Notes under the pieces: generated by a model
Seen by the model: only the letters and a program-made list of their open reading frames with translations
The model's database searches: none
Told to the model about the DNA's origin: nothing
Part shown: positions 9,114-18,464 of the stretch, piece after piece
Numbering within the stretch: the first letter of the stretch is position 1
How the letters are laid out: each line of letters begins with the position of its first letter
Program-made: the position numbers and the translations under genes
Assembly (NCBI GenBank): GCA_022820435.1
Contig: JAJEFL010000137.1
Span: 1-41,521 of the forward strand
Length of the DNA stretch: 41,521 nucleotides
Direction of reading: 5' to 3'
Origin: Bin80 sp022820435
GTDB lineage: Bacteria > Bacteroidota > Rhodothermia > Rhodothermales > Bin80

Positions 9114-11690
9114 ATGGATAGCCACAGCAACTTTTCCAATCGTGTACGCGATGTGATTTCCTACAGCCGGGATGAGGCCATCCGGCTTGGTCATGATTAT
9201 ATTGGAACCGAGCATCTGCTCCTTGGCATTGTGCGTGAGGGAGAAGGCGTTGCGGTTCGGGTTCTGCGCAATCTTGGCTGCAATCTGCAAAAACTGAAAA
9301 AAGTGATTGAGACCACCGTGCGCGCCGGCGGCGGAACGCTCACAGTCGGGAACCTGCCGCTGACAAAACAGGCCGAAAAGGTGTTGCGAATCACCTATCT
9401 GGAGGCAAAGCTTTATAAATCTGATGTAATTGGTACAGAGCACCTGCTGTTGAGTCTGCTCCGGGATGACGACAATATTGCGGCTCAAATCCTCCGGGAT
9501 TCCTTCTCGGTGACCTACGAGTCCATGCGGGCGGAACTGGATACGATCCTGACAGGACGCTCCAAATCCACCGGCAAGAATAAGCCTCGCAAAACCAAAT
9601 CCACCGGCAGTCTGAGCCAACAGAGCAAGCAGCAGGAAAAAACAAAGACCCCCGTTCTGGATAATTTTGGGCGTGACCTGACCCGTCTGGCGGACAAGGG
9701 ACTACTTGACCCGGTGATCGGCCGCCATAAAGAGATTGAGCGGGTTGCCCAGATTCTCAGCCGCCGCAAGAAAAATAATCCGGTCCTGATCGGCGAACCC
9801 GGGGTGGGCAAAACCGCCATTGCGGAGGGGCTGGCGATGCGGATTATTCAGCGCAAGGTTTCGCGTGTACTCCATGAAAAACGTATCGTAACCCTTGACA
9901 TTGCCGCACTGGTTGCAGGCACCAAGTATCGCGGCCAGTTTGAGGAACGCCTCAAGGCGGTCATGTCCGAATTGGAAAAATCCCCGGAAGTCGTTCTCTT
10001 CATTGACGAGATCCATACGATTGTGGGAGCGGGAAGTGCATCCGGCTCCCTGGATGCCTCCAATATGTTCAAGCCCGCCCTTGCACGCGGCGAATTGCAA
10101 TGCATTGGAGCGACAACTCTGGACGAGTACCGGCAGCATATTGAAAAGGATGGTGCTCTGGATCGGCGATTTCAAAAAATCGTCGTAGATCCCACCACTC
10201 CGGAAGAAACCCTCGAAATTCTCCTGCAAACCAAAGATCGCTACGAAGAGCACCACAGCGTACTGTATGACAAGGAGGCCGTAGAACTGGCGGTAAACCT
10301 CTCCGAACGCTACATAACCGATCGTCATCTCCCCGACAAAGCCATCGATATCATTGATGAGGCCGGGGCACGCGTCCATCTGGGCAATATTCATGTTCCA
10401 AAAGATATTCTTCAGCTTGAAACGAAAATTGAAGAGACGCGGAATAAGAAAAATGAAGTGGTGAAGCGGCAAAAGTTTGAGGAAGCCGCCCGACTGCGGG
10501 ACATTGAGGAAAAATTCCAGGAACAACTGGAAAAAGCAAAGCAGGCGTGGAAGAGTCAATCGGAAGGGATGCGTCACGCAGTGACCGTTGAAGATATTAC
10601 AACAACGGTGTCCATGATGACCGGTATTCCGCTTGAACGCATGAGCAAGCCCGAACAGAAAAAATTGCTCGACATGGAGGCTGCACTCCAAAAACGCGTG
10701 ATCGGACAGGATGAACCCATCTCCAAACTTGCAAAAGCCATCCGCCGGACCCGTGCCGGATTGAAAGATCCCAAACGGCCGATTGGCTCCTTTATCTTCC
10801 TTGGGCCGACCGGCGTTGGTAAAACCGAACTTGCAAAAGTACTCACCGAATACCTGTTTGACAGCATTGATTCGCTTGTGCGGGTGGACATGAGCGAATA
10901 CATGGACAAATTCACCGTGAGCCGTCTGGTCGGCGCACCTCCAGGATATGTTGGCTATGATGAAGGAGGGCAGCTGACTGAGAAAGTCCGCCGGAAACCA
11001 TTCTCTGTTGTCCTTCTGGATGAGATTGAAAAAGCCCATCCAGATGTGTTCAATATTCTGCTGCAGGTACTGGATGATGGTATATTGACCGACGGGAGCG
11101 GCCGCCGGGTTGACTTCCGTAATACGGTCATCATTATGACCAGTAACATCGGTACACGCGGAATTCGCAACAGCAACTCTGGATTAGGGTTCTCACAGAG
11201 TAACGACATCTTTGATTACAAGGCAATGAAAGCGAAGATGGAGTCCGAGATGAAGGATGTATTCAGTCCCGAATTTCTGAACCGGATTGACGATGTGATT
11301 GTCTTCCACTCTCTGGAGAAGTCCCATATTCACAAGATCATAGACCTGCTTTCTGAGGAACTTCTCAGCCGGGCGGAAGGATTGGGGATTACCATTGATG
11401 TGAAAGAATCTGCCAAAAACTTTCTGGTGGAATGGGGCTATGATGTCAAGTTCGGGGCGCGGCCCCTGAAGCGTGCACTGCAGCAGTACCTGGAAGACCC
11501 GCTGGCCGAGGCGATTCTGAGCCGAGGCCTTGGAGAAGGGGATCGGATTGTTGTAAGCCATACTGAAAATACGGATGATCTGTCTCTGAAAATCTCAAAA
11601 CGGAAAATTTTGAAACGGAAAATTTTGAAAAAGAAGAAAGTCGCTGCCTCCGAAGCAGAACAAACTTCCATAAAAGGGGCGGCCGAATAG
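9114..11690 (+). CDS. clpC: ClpC-type AAA+ unfoldase, Clp protease ATP-binding subunit
   Basis: An 858-residue double-AAA+ chaperone that unfolds proteins and feeds them to ClpP. Order of parts: N-domain with two Clp repeats (YIGTEHLLLGIVREGEG, then VIGTEHLLLSLLRDDD), first Walker A GEPGVGKT near residue 227 with Walker B VVLFIDEIHT, a UVR-type segment KFEEAARLRD near 454 in the middle domain (typical of ClpC rather than ClpA or ClpB), second Walker A GPTGVGKT near 564, and a GLGF loop of the kind that docks into ClpP. I start at ATG 9114 (MDSHSNF), which matches the family N-terminus; the frame extends upstream into the Fe-S gene. The C-terminal tail is unusual: a Lys-rich stretch encoded by a tandem 15-base repeat. 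No clpP or mcsAB is adjacent. Confidence 0.96.
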   Translation: MDSHSNFSNRVRDVISYSRDEAIRLGHDYIGTEHLLLGIVREGEGVAVRVLRNLGCNLQKLKKVIETTVRAGGGTLTVGNLPLTKQAEKVLRITYLEAKLYKSDVIGTEHLLLSLLRDDDNIAAQILRDSFSVTYESMRAELDTILTGRSKSTGKNKPRKTKSTGSLSQQSKQQEKTKTPVLDNFGRDLTRLADKGLLDPVIGRHKEIERVAQILSRRKKNNPVLIGEPGVGKTAIAEGLAMRIIQRKVSRVLHEKRIVTLDIAALVAGTKYRGQFEERLKAVMSELEKSPEVVLFIDEIHTIVGAGSASGSLDASNMFKPALARGELQCIGATTLDEYRQHIEKDGALDRRFQKIVVDPTTPEETLEILLQTKDRYEEHHSVLYDKEAVELAVNLSERYITDRHLPDKAIDIIDEAGARVHLGNIHVPKDILQLETKIEETRNKKNEVVKRQKFEEAARLRDIEEKFQEQLEKAKQAWKSQSEGMRHAVTVEDITTTVSMMTGIPLERMSKPEQKKLLDMEAALQKRVIGQDEPISKLAKAIRRTRAGLKDPKRPIGSFIFLGPTGVGKTELAKVLTEYLFDSIDSLVRVDMSEYMDKFTVSRLVGAPPGYVGYDEGGQLTEKVRRKPFSVVLLDEIEKAHPDVFNILLQVLDDGILTDGSGRRVDFRNTVIIMTSNIGTRGIRNSNSGLGFSQSNDIFDYKAMKAKMESEMKDVFSPEFLNRIDDVIVFHSLEKSHIHKIIDLLSEELLSRAEGLGITIDVKESAKNFLVEWGYDVKFGARPLKRALQQYLEDPLAEAILSRGLGEGDRIVVSHTENTDDLSLKISKRKILKRKILKKKKVAASEAEQTSIKGAAE
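11598..11627 (+). repeat. Tandem 15-base repeat in the clpC tail
   Basis: AAACGGAAAATTTTG occurs twice back to back (11598-11612 and 11613-11627), followed by a Lys-rich run. It encodes KRKIL twice and keeps the frame. It looks like a recent in-frame duplication by replication slippage in a non-conserved tail. Confidence 0.9.
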
Positions 11691-11711
11691 AGTTCCTGTA
11701 CTGTACTTTGA

Positions 11712-12812
11712 ATGGTTGAACGCGTTGCCATCATTGGCATCGGCGTGATTGGTGGATCACTTGCCCTAGCCTGGAAAGAGCGATTACCCAGGTTGCATGT
11801 CACGGGCTGTGATCGGCCCGATGTCCTCAAACAGGCGATTCAACGAGGCGTGATCCAACATGCTTCCGCTTCCCTCAGTGAGGCCGTACGGGATGTGGAC
11901 GCCGTATTTCTGGCGGTCCCCCTTCATGCGATGGCACCGGTAATGCGCTCCATTGCCCCGCACCTGAAACGCAATGCATTTGTGACCGATGTCGGTTCCG
12001 TAAAACAGCCGATCATTGCAGAAGCCAACCGGCTTCTGCCCGAGTCGACCTGTTTTATTGGAGGCCACCCCATGACCGGCTCGGAACAGAGTGGACTAGC
12101 CGGCGCGGATGCATTCCTCTTTGAAAACACCCTCTATATCCTCTGCCCAAATGACACCGGAGATACAGAGCATTATCCTGCCCTCACGGACTTGGTTGAA
12201 GGTACCGGGGCACGGGTATTCACCTTGAATGCACGCCAGCATGACCGTATTGTGGCGCGGGTCAGCCATCTGCCACAACTGCTCGCCACGGCTCTGGTCA
12301 ACGTTGTCGCCGACCAGAAAGACATGAATCCGGCCACCCTGCAGTTGGCCGCCGGCGGATTCCGGGATATGACACGGATCGCATCTTCTCCCTTTGGAAT
12401 GTGGTCCGCCGTACTTGCAGCCAATCGTACCGATGTAAACCTTGCACTGGACTCCATCATCAACCTGTTGCGTTCTATTCAGGAGCAACTCCGGAAGGAA
12501 CCCAATATTCAGGAGTTGGCCCCTCTCTTTGCAAAAGCGCGTGCGGTGCGGGAAGAAATCCCCCGGGACTTTAAAGGTTTTTTGCGCCCCCTGAGTGATG
12601 TCTTCGTGTATGCCAAAGATCAGCCTGGTGTTCTTGCACACATCACGGGAACCCTGTTCAGTCAGGGAATCAGTATCAAAGACATTGAACTGCTCAAGAT
12701 CCGGGAGGGCACCGGTGGGGCATTCAGGATCAGCCTGGAAGATGACCAGACGGCCGATGCGGCTGTCCTTGCGTTAAAGGCACAAGGATGCAGAGCACAC
12801 AGACTTCACTAA
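11712..12812 (+). CDS. tyrA: Prephenate dehydrogenase with C-terminal ACT domain
   Basis: A 366-residue enzyme of tyrosine synthesis that oxidises and decarboxylates prephenate to 4-hydroxyphenylpyruvate with NAD(P). The N-terminus shows the dinucleotide-binding signature VAIIGIGVIGGSLAL. GGHPMTGSEQSG is the conserved active-site stretch of the TyrA family and carries the catalytic His. The helical dimerisation domain follows (SHLPQLLATAL, AGGFRDMTRIASS). Residues from about 297 (VYAKDQPGVLAHITGTLFSQG) form an ACT domain, which in related enzymes mediates feedback by tyrosine. There is no fused chorismate mutase. ATG 11712 comes 21 bases after clpC. Its stop lies 11 bases before the likely gcvT start, so the two are probably co-transcribed. 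Confidence 0.95.
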   Translation: MVERVAIIGIGVIGGSLALAWKERLPRLHVTGCDRPDVLKQAIQRGVIQHASASLSEAVRDVDAVFLAVPLHAMAPVMRSIAPHLKRNAFVTDVGSVKQPIIAEANRLLPESTCFIGGHPMTGSEQSGLAGADAFLFENTLYILCPNDTGDTEHYPALTDLVEGTGARVFTLNARQHDRIVARVSHLPQLLATALVNVVADQKDMNPATLQLAAGGFRDMTRIASSPFGMWSAVLAANRTDVNLALDSIINLLRSIQEQLRKEPNIQELAPLFAKARAVREEIPRDFKGFLRPLSDVFVYAKDQPGVLAHITGTLFSQGISIKDIELLKIREGTGGAFRISLEDDQTADAAVLALKAQGCRAHRLH

Positions 12813-12823
12813 TCGTATCAGGA

Positions 12824-13933
12824 ATGCAAACCACCCCACTCCATGAAACCCATCTTGCTCTGGGAGCACGTATGGTTGATTTTGCCGGTTACCGCATGCC
12901 CATCCAATATACCGGTATTCTACAGGAGCACATGGCGGTTCGGCAGTCTGCAGGACTTTTTGATGTAAGCCACATGGGGGAGATCTTTGCCATGGGCCCC
13001 GACGCAGAGGCATTCGTACAGCATTTGATCACCAATGATATCTCCCGGATTGACATCGGACAGGCCGTCTACACCCTGATGTGCAACGAAGCAGGCGGGA
13101 TCATTGATGATCTTCTCGTCTATAAAGTGAATGCAGATGCATTTATGCTCGTGGTCAATGCCGCCAACACTGTGAAGGATTTTGGCTGGATGCAGGCCAA
13201 TAATGTAATGGGGGCGGACCTGTACGATGTGTCTGACCAAATGGCACTGCTGGCGCTGCAGGGCCCCAACTCTCTGGATCTTGCATCCAGACTGATTGGA
13301 GACAGGATTCTGCAATTGCAAAACTATCGTTTCCTCAAACCCTCTCCGGGAGATTTTATGGGGTTCAACAAGGTGATCATCTCTCGCACGGGCTATACCG
13401 GAGATATCGGACTTGAATTTTATGTGGAATCCGAAAATGCCTCCACACTGTGGGATGCGATCATGGAAGCGGGCAGGGACAGCAATCTCTATCCGGCAGG
13501 ACTTGGAGCCCGGGATACACTCCGAATGGAGGCAGGCTTCTGCCTGTATGGCAATGATCTGTCGGAAACGGTCAATCCCTTTGAGGCGGGACTAGGCTGG
13601 GTGACCAAACTGGGCAAAGAAAAATTTATCGGCCAGCAGGCACTGAAAGAGATCAAGGCCCGGGGCCCCAGACGTAAACTGATTGGACTCCGCATGAACG
13701 AACGGGGGATTCCCCGCACCGGGTACCCGGTCGTCCATGCATCCGATGGACGAATTGGACAGGTGACCAGCGGCTCGCAGTCCCCGATGCTCGACTGTGG
13801 CATTGCCTTCGCATACGTGGAACATGACCCGGCATACACGACACCGGGGACTGCGTTAGGGGTCCGTATACGATCCCGGACCTTGTCCGCATCCGTACAT
13901 CCATTCCCATTCTACCGCAGAGCACGCAAATAA
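12824..13933 (+). CDS. gcvT: Aminomethyltransferase, glycine cleavage system T protein
   Basis: A 369-residue folate-dependent enzyme, the usual length. It takes the aminomethyl group from lipoylated H protein and makes 5,10-methylene-THF and ammonia. The N-terminus TPLHETHLALGARMVDFAGYRMPIQY-like region is typical and explains the choice of ATG 12824; ATG 12788 would add 12 residues inside tyrA. FDVSHMGE, RTGYTGDIGLEFY, the conserved catalytic-type Asp in GLGARDTLRMEAG, and the C-terminal barrel domain (GIPRTGYPVV, IGQVTSGSQSP) are all present. No gcvH or gcvP lies next to it, so the system is split in this genome. Confidence 0.96.
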   Translation: MQTTPLHETHLALGARMVDFAGYRMPIQYTGILQEHMAVRQSAGLFDVSHMGEIFAMGPDAEAFVQHLITNDISRIDIGQAVYTLMCNEAGGIIDDLLVYKVNADAFMLVVNAANTVKDFGWMQANNVMGADLYDVSDQMALLALQGPNSLDLASRLIGDRILQLQNYRFLKPSPGDFMGFNKVIISRTGYTGDIGLEFYVESENASTLWDAIMEAGRDSNLYPAGLGARDTLRMEAGFCLYGNDLSETVNPFEAGLGWVTKLGKEKFIGQQALKEIKARGPRRKLIGLRMNERGIPRTGYPVVHASDGRIGQVTSGSQSPMLDCGIAFAYVEHDPAYTTPGTALGVRIRSRTLSASVHPFPFYRRARK

Positions 13934-14040
13934 AACGGAATCCACTACCCAGGTTAATCACTTCTGCAATCGTACTCTTCCATGAAGAAATTGTATTTTA
14001 GCGAATTACCGGATGCAATGAATCACTCTGCGACTCTTTA

Positions 14041-16446
14041 ATGGCTACCGCGAAGACCAATCGGAAACGGAGGAATGTGAGTCCGTCCAAGCCAGAAGCA
14101 AGTCCTCCGACTGAACGGAGAAAAGAGATTCTGGGTACGATTATCCTGTTATTGGGAGTTCTGCTCGGAGTCAGCGGCGTGACCTATTCCGCGTCAGATG
14201 ACATCCTGATTCAGAGCCGATCAATCTTTGAATTGTTCTATCCTCTTGAAACGATCACCATTAACAATGCCATCGGCCCCATCGGGGCATGGCTTGCGTA
14301 TATGGTCGTCCCTTCCTTCTTTGGGTATGTTTCTCTCCTGCTGATCCTGCAACTGTTCGCCTATGGCTACACGATCCTGCGGAAACGGCCTCTTCGTGGA
14401 CTTGTGATCCCGACCCTCCATCTGATCTGGCTCGTCGTTCTTCTGAGCACATTTCTTGGACGTATCCACTTATCCGATCCAAGCCTCGGGTTGGAGATAT
14501 GGGCAGGTCAATATGGCAATTTGGCTGCCTACTGGTTGAACAGTGTTCTGGGCTGGCTGGGATCATGGATCGTGATCTGCGCCCTCTCGATGATTGGAAT
14601 ACTATTGGGGATCAACCGGGATATTCAGCACTGGCTGGATCATGTGGAACGACTCTGGAACGCCATCCCGAATGCAATCCGGCAAAGTAGAGTAAAGGCA
14701 AAAACAGCACCGAAAAAAAAAGAAAAAAACCGCCTGCGATCCACCTGGGAGAGTCTGGACAGAAAAATCCAATCTTCCCCTGAATCTCCCCGGGAAGATC
14801 AGGATGTCCGTCCGGAGCCGGTCGAAGATGTTGCTCCCCCTGCAACCCCCGCCTCTTCCCCACCGCCATCCACCGAAGAGATAGCGGAACTGGAACTGAA
14901 AGTGACCGGGCAGATTACCGAGGAAGCAGGACGCAGTTCCCGTCCCCGACGTACGAAAATTGAGGGAGGCCACAAGTATAAATTCCCCCATTTTGACCTT
15001 CTAGACACACCTTCGCAAACCGAACAGGAAATTGATTATGATGAACTGGACGGGAATAAGACCAAACTCGTTGAGAAACTTGCCCGCTACAAGATTGAAA
15101 TTATTGCCGTGAATGCCAAAGTGGGACCGACCGTCACCCTCTATGAACTTACCCCGGCACCCGGCGTGAAGGTCAGCCGAATCAAATCCCTGGAGGACGA
15201 TCTGGCCATGGTTATGGCCGCACAGGGAATTCGGATGATTATTCCGATCCCAGGTAAATCTGCAGTGGGGGTCGAAATACCCAATAGCCGCCGAGAACTT
15301 GTACGCGTCCAGTCCGTGCTGAATACAACGCGCTTTCAGGAGTCAGAGATGGAGTTGCCGGTCGTTCTAGGGAAGACCATCGAAGGGGAAATCTTCATTG
15401 AGGATCTGGCAAAAATGCCCCATCTTCTGATTGCAGGTGCAACGGGATCCGGGAAATCTGTCGGCCTGAATACCCTGATTACCGGCCTCTTATACGCATG
15501 CGATCCATCGGACCTGAAGTTTGTCATGGTGGACCCAAAAAAGATTGAACTTCAGCAGTATCGGGAACTTGAACAGCATTTTCTTGCGATTCCAGAAAAC
15601 GGAACCGAGGCCATCATCACCGAGATTACCGATGCGCTGGACATCCTTCGCGCCTGTGAGCGGGAGATGAGTATCCGCTATGACCTCCTGAAAGATGCCG
15701 GTGTCCGTGGAATTAAGGATTACAATGCCTGCTTTGCCGAAGGAGAACTTGCCCCCGCTGACGGGCACAAACATCTCCCGTATATTGTCATCGTGATTGA
15801 TGAATTGGCCGATCTTATGATGACCGCGGGGAAGGATGTGGAAGCGCCCATTGCGCGGCTGGCACAGATGGCCCGCGCGGTGGGAATCCACCTGATTCTG
15901 GCCACACAGCGGCCTTCGGTGGATGTGATCACCGGCCTCATCAAAGCCAATTTCCCCGCAAGGGTTGCATTTCAGGTCGCATCCAAGGTCGATGCACGTA
16001 CGATCCTGGACCAAAACGGGGCCGAACAACTGGTAGGCAATGGAGATATGCTGTACATGAAAGGCAGCAAGGTCCTGCGATTGCAGGGCCCTTTCGTATC
16101 GGTCAAGGAAATTGACCGTCTCATGGATTACATCCAGAAACAGCCTGGAGCAGGCCCCTATCGCTTGCCAAAGGTTGAAGAGGAACCGGCGGCACCTTCT
16201 TCCGATCAGTCGCCCAAGAACGGGAATACCGATGAGCTCTTTGAAGAAGCCGCCGCAATCATTGTGCGCAACCAGCAGGGATCCGTCTCTTTGATTCAAC
16301 GTAAATTATCAATCGGCTATACGCGTGCGGCCCGGATTGTCGACCAACTGGAACAGGCCGGCATCGTTGGAGCATTCGCCGGGGGCAAACCACGAGAGGT
16401 CCTCGTGCCTGACGAAGTCACGCTCCAGAAACTTTTGCAAAACTAA
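14041..16446 (+). CDS. ftsK: FtsK/SpoIIIE family DNA translocase
   Basis: An 801-residue septal DNA pump that clears and sorts chromosomes during division. A basic start (MATAKTNRKRR) is followed by four to five membrane helices between about 30 and 195, then a Pro/Glu-rich linker of roughly 100 residues. The motor begins near 320: GPTVTLYELTPAPGVKVS (alpha domain), Walker A GATGSGKS near 466, Walker B YIVIVIDELADLMM, and LATQRPSVDVITGLIKANFP. The last about 65 residues are the gamma winged helix (GSVSLIQRKLSIGYTRAAR), which in relatives recognises polarity sequences and activates XerD. All motor motifs are intact. The 107 bases upstream carry an A/T-rich stretch that may include its promoter. 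Confidence 0.97.
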   Translation: MATAKTNRKRRNVSPSKPEASPPTERRKEILGTIILLLGVLLGVSGVTYSASDDILIQSRSIFELFYPLETITINNAIGPIGAWLAYMVVPSFFGYVSLLLILQLFAYGYTILRKRPLRGLVIPTLHLIWLVVLLSTFLGRIHLSDPSLGLEIWAGQYGNLAAYWLNSVLGWLGSWIVICALSMIGILLGINRDIQHWLDHVERLWNAIPNAIRQSRVKAKTAPKKKEKNRLRSTWESLDRKIQSSPESPREDQDVRPEPVEDVAPPATPASSPPPSTEEIAELELKVTGQITEEAGRSSRPRRTKIEGGHKYKFPHFDLLDTPSQTEQEIDYDELDGNKTKLVEKLARYKIEIIAVNAKVGPTVTLYELTPAPGVKVSRIKSLEDDLAMVMAAQGIRMIIPIPGKSAVGVEIPNSRRELVRVQSVLNTTRFQESEMELPVVLGKTIEGEIFIEDLAKMPHLLIAGATGSGKSVGLNTLITGLLYACDPSDLKFVMVDPKKIELQQYRELEQHFLAIPENGTEAIITEITDALDILRACEREMSIRYDLLKDAGVRGIKDYNACFAEGELAPADGHKHLPYIVIVIDELADLMMTAGKDVEAPIARLAQMARAVGIHLILATQRPSVDVITGLIKANFPARVAFQVASKVDARTILDQNGAEQLVGNGDMLYMKGSKVLRLQGPFVSVKEIDRLMDYIQKQPGAGPYRLPKVEEEPAAPSSDQSPKNGNTDELFEEAAAIIVRNQQGSVSLIQRKLSIGYTRAARIVDQLEQAGIVGAFAGGKPREVLVPDEVTLQKLLQN

Positions 16447-16472
16447 CTTTTTTCTTCACGAATACGTTTGTC

Positions 16473-16982
16473 ATGTCTTCTACAAATACTCCTCTGGTAG
16501 GAATCTTAATGGGAAGTGATTCAGATCTTCCGGTCATGCGTAAAGCAGCCGATATTCTGAAATCGTTCGATATCCCCTTTGAAATCCGTGTCATGAGTGC
16601 CCATCGCACGCCAGATCGTGCCCACGAATATGCAACTACAGCACATACCCGGGGGATCAGGGTTCTGATCGCCGGTGCCGGGGTGGCCGCTCACCTCGCC
16701 GGGGTTCTCGCCGCCAATACCCCGTTGCCCGTACTTGGGGTTCCCATCAATTCGGGGGCGCTTAAGGGGCTGGATGCCCTTCTGTCAACCGTCCAGATGC
16801 CGAGCGGGATTCCTGTCGCCGCCCTGGCAATTGACGGTTCGAAAAATGCGGCCCTGCTGGCGGTGCAGATACTGGCCACTTCGGACGCTGCACTCCAAAA
16901 GCGTTTTCTTGACTACAAGGCGGCAATGCTGGATGAGGTAAGTGCAAAGGACCAGCGGGTCCAGGAATTGATCTTCGGATAG
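16473..16982 (+). CDS. purE: N5-carboxyaminoimidazole ribonucleotide mutase
   Basis: A 169-residue class I PurE, which moves the carboxylate from N5-CAIR to give CAIR in purine synthesis. GSDSDLPVM near the start, VMSAHRTPDRAHEYA with the catalytic His, and the AGAAHL-type glycine-rich loop (seen here as IAGAGVAAHLAGVLA) match the family. VLGVPINSGALKGLDALLSTVQMPSGIPVA follows the usual order. No purK is adjacent, so the partner carboxylase must lie elsewhere. It follows ftsK by 26 bases and is the last gene of the plus-strand run, ending before a strong hairpin. Confidence 0.96.
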   Translation: MSSTNTPLVGILMGSDSDLPVMRKAADILKSFDIPFEIRVMSAHRTPDRAHEYATTAHTRGIRVLIAGAGVAAHLAGVLAANTPLPVLGVPINSGALKGLDALLSTVQMPSGIPVAALAIDGSKNAALLAVQILATSDAALQKRFLDYKAAMLDEVSAKDQRVQELIFG

Positions 16983-16990
16983 GCGCTTCC

Positions 16991-17031
16991 ATACGGTCTC
17001 CCTGATCTTACCGCATTGCGGGAGATCGTAT
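16991..17031. terminator. Hairpin between convergent purE and mgtE
   Basis: ATACGGTCTCCC (16991-17002) pairs fully with GGGAGATCGTAT (17020-17031), 12 pairs with one G-T, around a 17-base loop. It occupies most of the 53-base gap between two converging genes, so it is well placed as a two-way terminator or transcript-end stabiliser. No T-run follows on either strand. Confidence 0.65.
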
Positions 17032-17035
17032 CGGT

Positions 17036-18460
17036 TCAGATGAACGGCAGATAAAGGATCGTGGCCAGCATAAAGAATACCAGTAATCCGATAATATCGT
17101 TACTGGTGGTGATAAAGGGACCGGTGGCCAACGCTGGATCAACACCAATCCGATCCAGCATCAGCGGGATCGTTGCTCCAATGACCGCCGCAAGGATCAC
17201 GACCACAAACAGCGATAACCCGGCCGTCACTGCCAGATGCCAGGGCGCAGGCGCGTGAAGTGCCATAGATGGCCACATACCTGCCAGCCAGCCAAATACA
17301 ACTAGAACGGCCAGCATCATTGCGGCCGCCAGCGCCAGTCCGTTGGCAACGGCCACATAGACCTCTTTCCCGATGCGTCGCAGCATATTAGCCGACCAGA
17401 CCTCTCCCGATGCCAGTCCCTGAACAATGATCGCAGAACTTTGAATGCCTGCATTCCCTGCCATCGCCATCACAACGGGGATAAATGCAGCCAGCACCGA
17501 AGCACGCCGGATATTTTCTTCATACACGCCAATCACACTTCCCGCAAATACGGCCCCAATCATACCCAGTAACAGCCAGGGCAGACGGCCCCGGGTAATG
17601 CTGAAGACCGTATCCGTTTGATCCTCATCCCCTGTAATACCACTCAGTCGCAGATAATCCTCTTCCGCCTCTTCGCGAATTACATCAATGGCATCATCAA
17701 TCGTCACATGCCCGATGAGATGCTGCTGATCGTCCACAACCGCCAGAGAAACCAAATCGTACCGCTCCATAATTCGGACGACTTCTTCCTGATCCACCTC
17801 TGCCGCCACATAACGGATATCCGTCCGCATCACCTCCCCAATCGTCGCACCTGAGGGCGATAATAACAGGCGGCGAATCGTTACGAATCCCTTCAGTTTT
17901 TGCGTCTCATCAACCACGAATATCACATACATATCCTGCGTACTCTCCGCATTCCGGCGGATTTCTTCGGTGGCTTCCGCAATCGTCCAGTTTGCCGGAA
18001 CGGAAACCACCTCGGCTGCCATGATGCCGCCTGCAGTTTCCTCTCCATATTCAAGGAGCCCTCTCACCGCCTCACGATCCTCTAAAATCCGAAGGACCCG
18101 CCGCCGCACGGTCTCATCCAGATGACCAAGTACATCCGCGGCATCGTCCGATTCCAGTTCATTGAGCAGCGAGGTGATGCGCTGAGTAGGAACTTCCGAA
18201 AGCAGGTCTGCGCAAAACGCCTCGTCAAGTTCGGCCAGCACATGTGCACCGGTGATGGTAGGAAGTGCAAGGGTGAGGGCTGCGGCCTGATCCCGTCCGA
18301 TCTCGGTAACCAGCCTCGATATATCCGCCGGATGCAACTGCTTCAGCAGTTCCAGCGCCGCCGCGAGATCATTCTCTTGAAGCCGCAGTTCCACATCCTG
18401 GGCGATGGCTTCATCAAGTTCCCGGGGCACCAGGTTTTCATTGGACAGGGTATGGGACAT
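17036..18460 (-). CDS. mgtE: MgtE-type magnesium transporter
   Basis: A 474-residue inner-membrane Mg2+ channel. Residues about 20-130 form the MgtE N superhelical domain (LLKQLHPADISRLV, LLNELESDDAADVL). The CBS pair follows from about 135 (YGEETAGGIMAAEVVSV, then GEVMRTDIRYV), which acts as the Mg2+-sensing gate in characterised MgtE. Five membrane helices begin near 300, with the pore signature PVVMAMAGNAGIQSS and DPALATGPFITTSNDI, which contains the conserved pore Asp region. ATG 18460 starts 4 bases after the rsmA stop, so it is the distal gene of the VWA-rsmA-mgtE run. No M-box riboswitch is expected or seen because the gene has no leader of its own. Confidence 0.96.
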   Translation of the reverse strand: MSHTLSNENLVPRELDEAIAQDVELRLQENDLAAALELLKQLHPADISRLVTEIGRDQAAALTLALPTITGAHVLAELDEAFCADLLSEVPTQRITSLLNELESDDAADVLGHLDETVRRRVLRILEDREAVRGLLEYGEETAGGIMAAEVVSVPANWTIAEATEEIRRNAESTQDMYVIFVVDETQKLKGFVTIRRLLLSPSGATIGEVMRTDIRYVAAEVDQEEVVRIMERYDLVSLAVVDDQQHLIGHVTIDDAIDVIREEAEEDYLRLSGITGDEDQTDTVFSITRGRLPWLLLGMIGAVFAGSVIGVYEENIRRASVLAAFIPVVMAMAGNAGIQSSAIIVQGLASGEVWSANMLRRIGKEVYVAVANGLALAAAMMLAVLVVFGWLAGMWPSMALHAPAPWHLAVTAGLSLFVVVILAAVIGATIPLMLDRIGVDPALATGPFITTSNDIIGLLVFFMLATILYLPFI

Positions 18461-18464
18461 TCAA

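Noticed and set aside
9702..11039. 445-codon open frame on the minus strand inside clpC
   Set aside because: It is the antisense shadow of a clearly conserved clpC region; its translation is rich in Phe and His with no domain.
15490..16299. 269-codon open frame on the minus strand inside ftsK
   Set aside because: Antisense to the conserved FtsK motor; no motif of its own.
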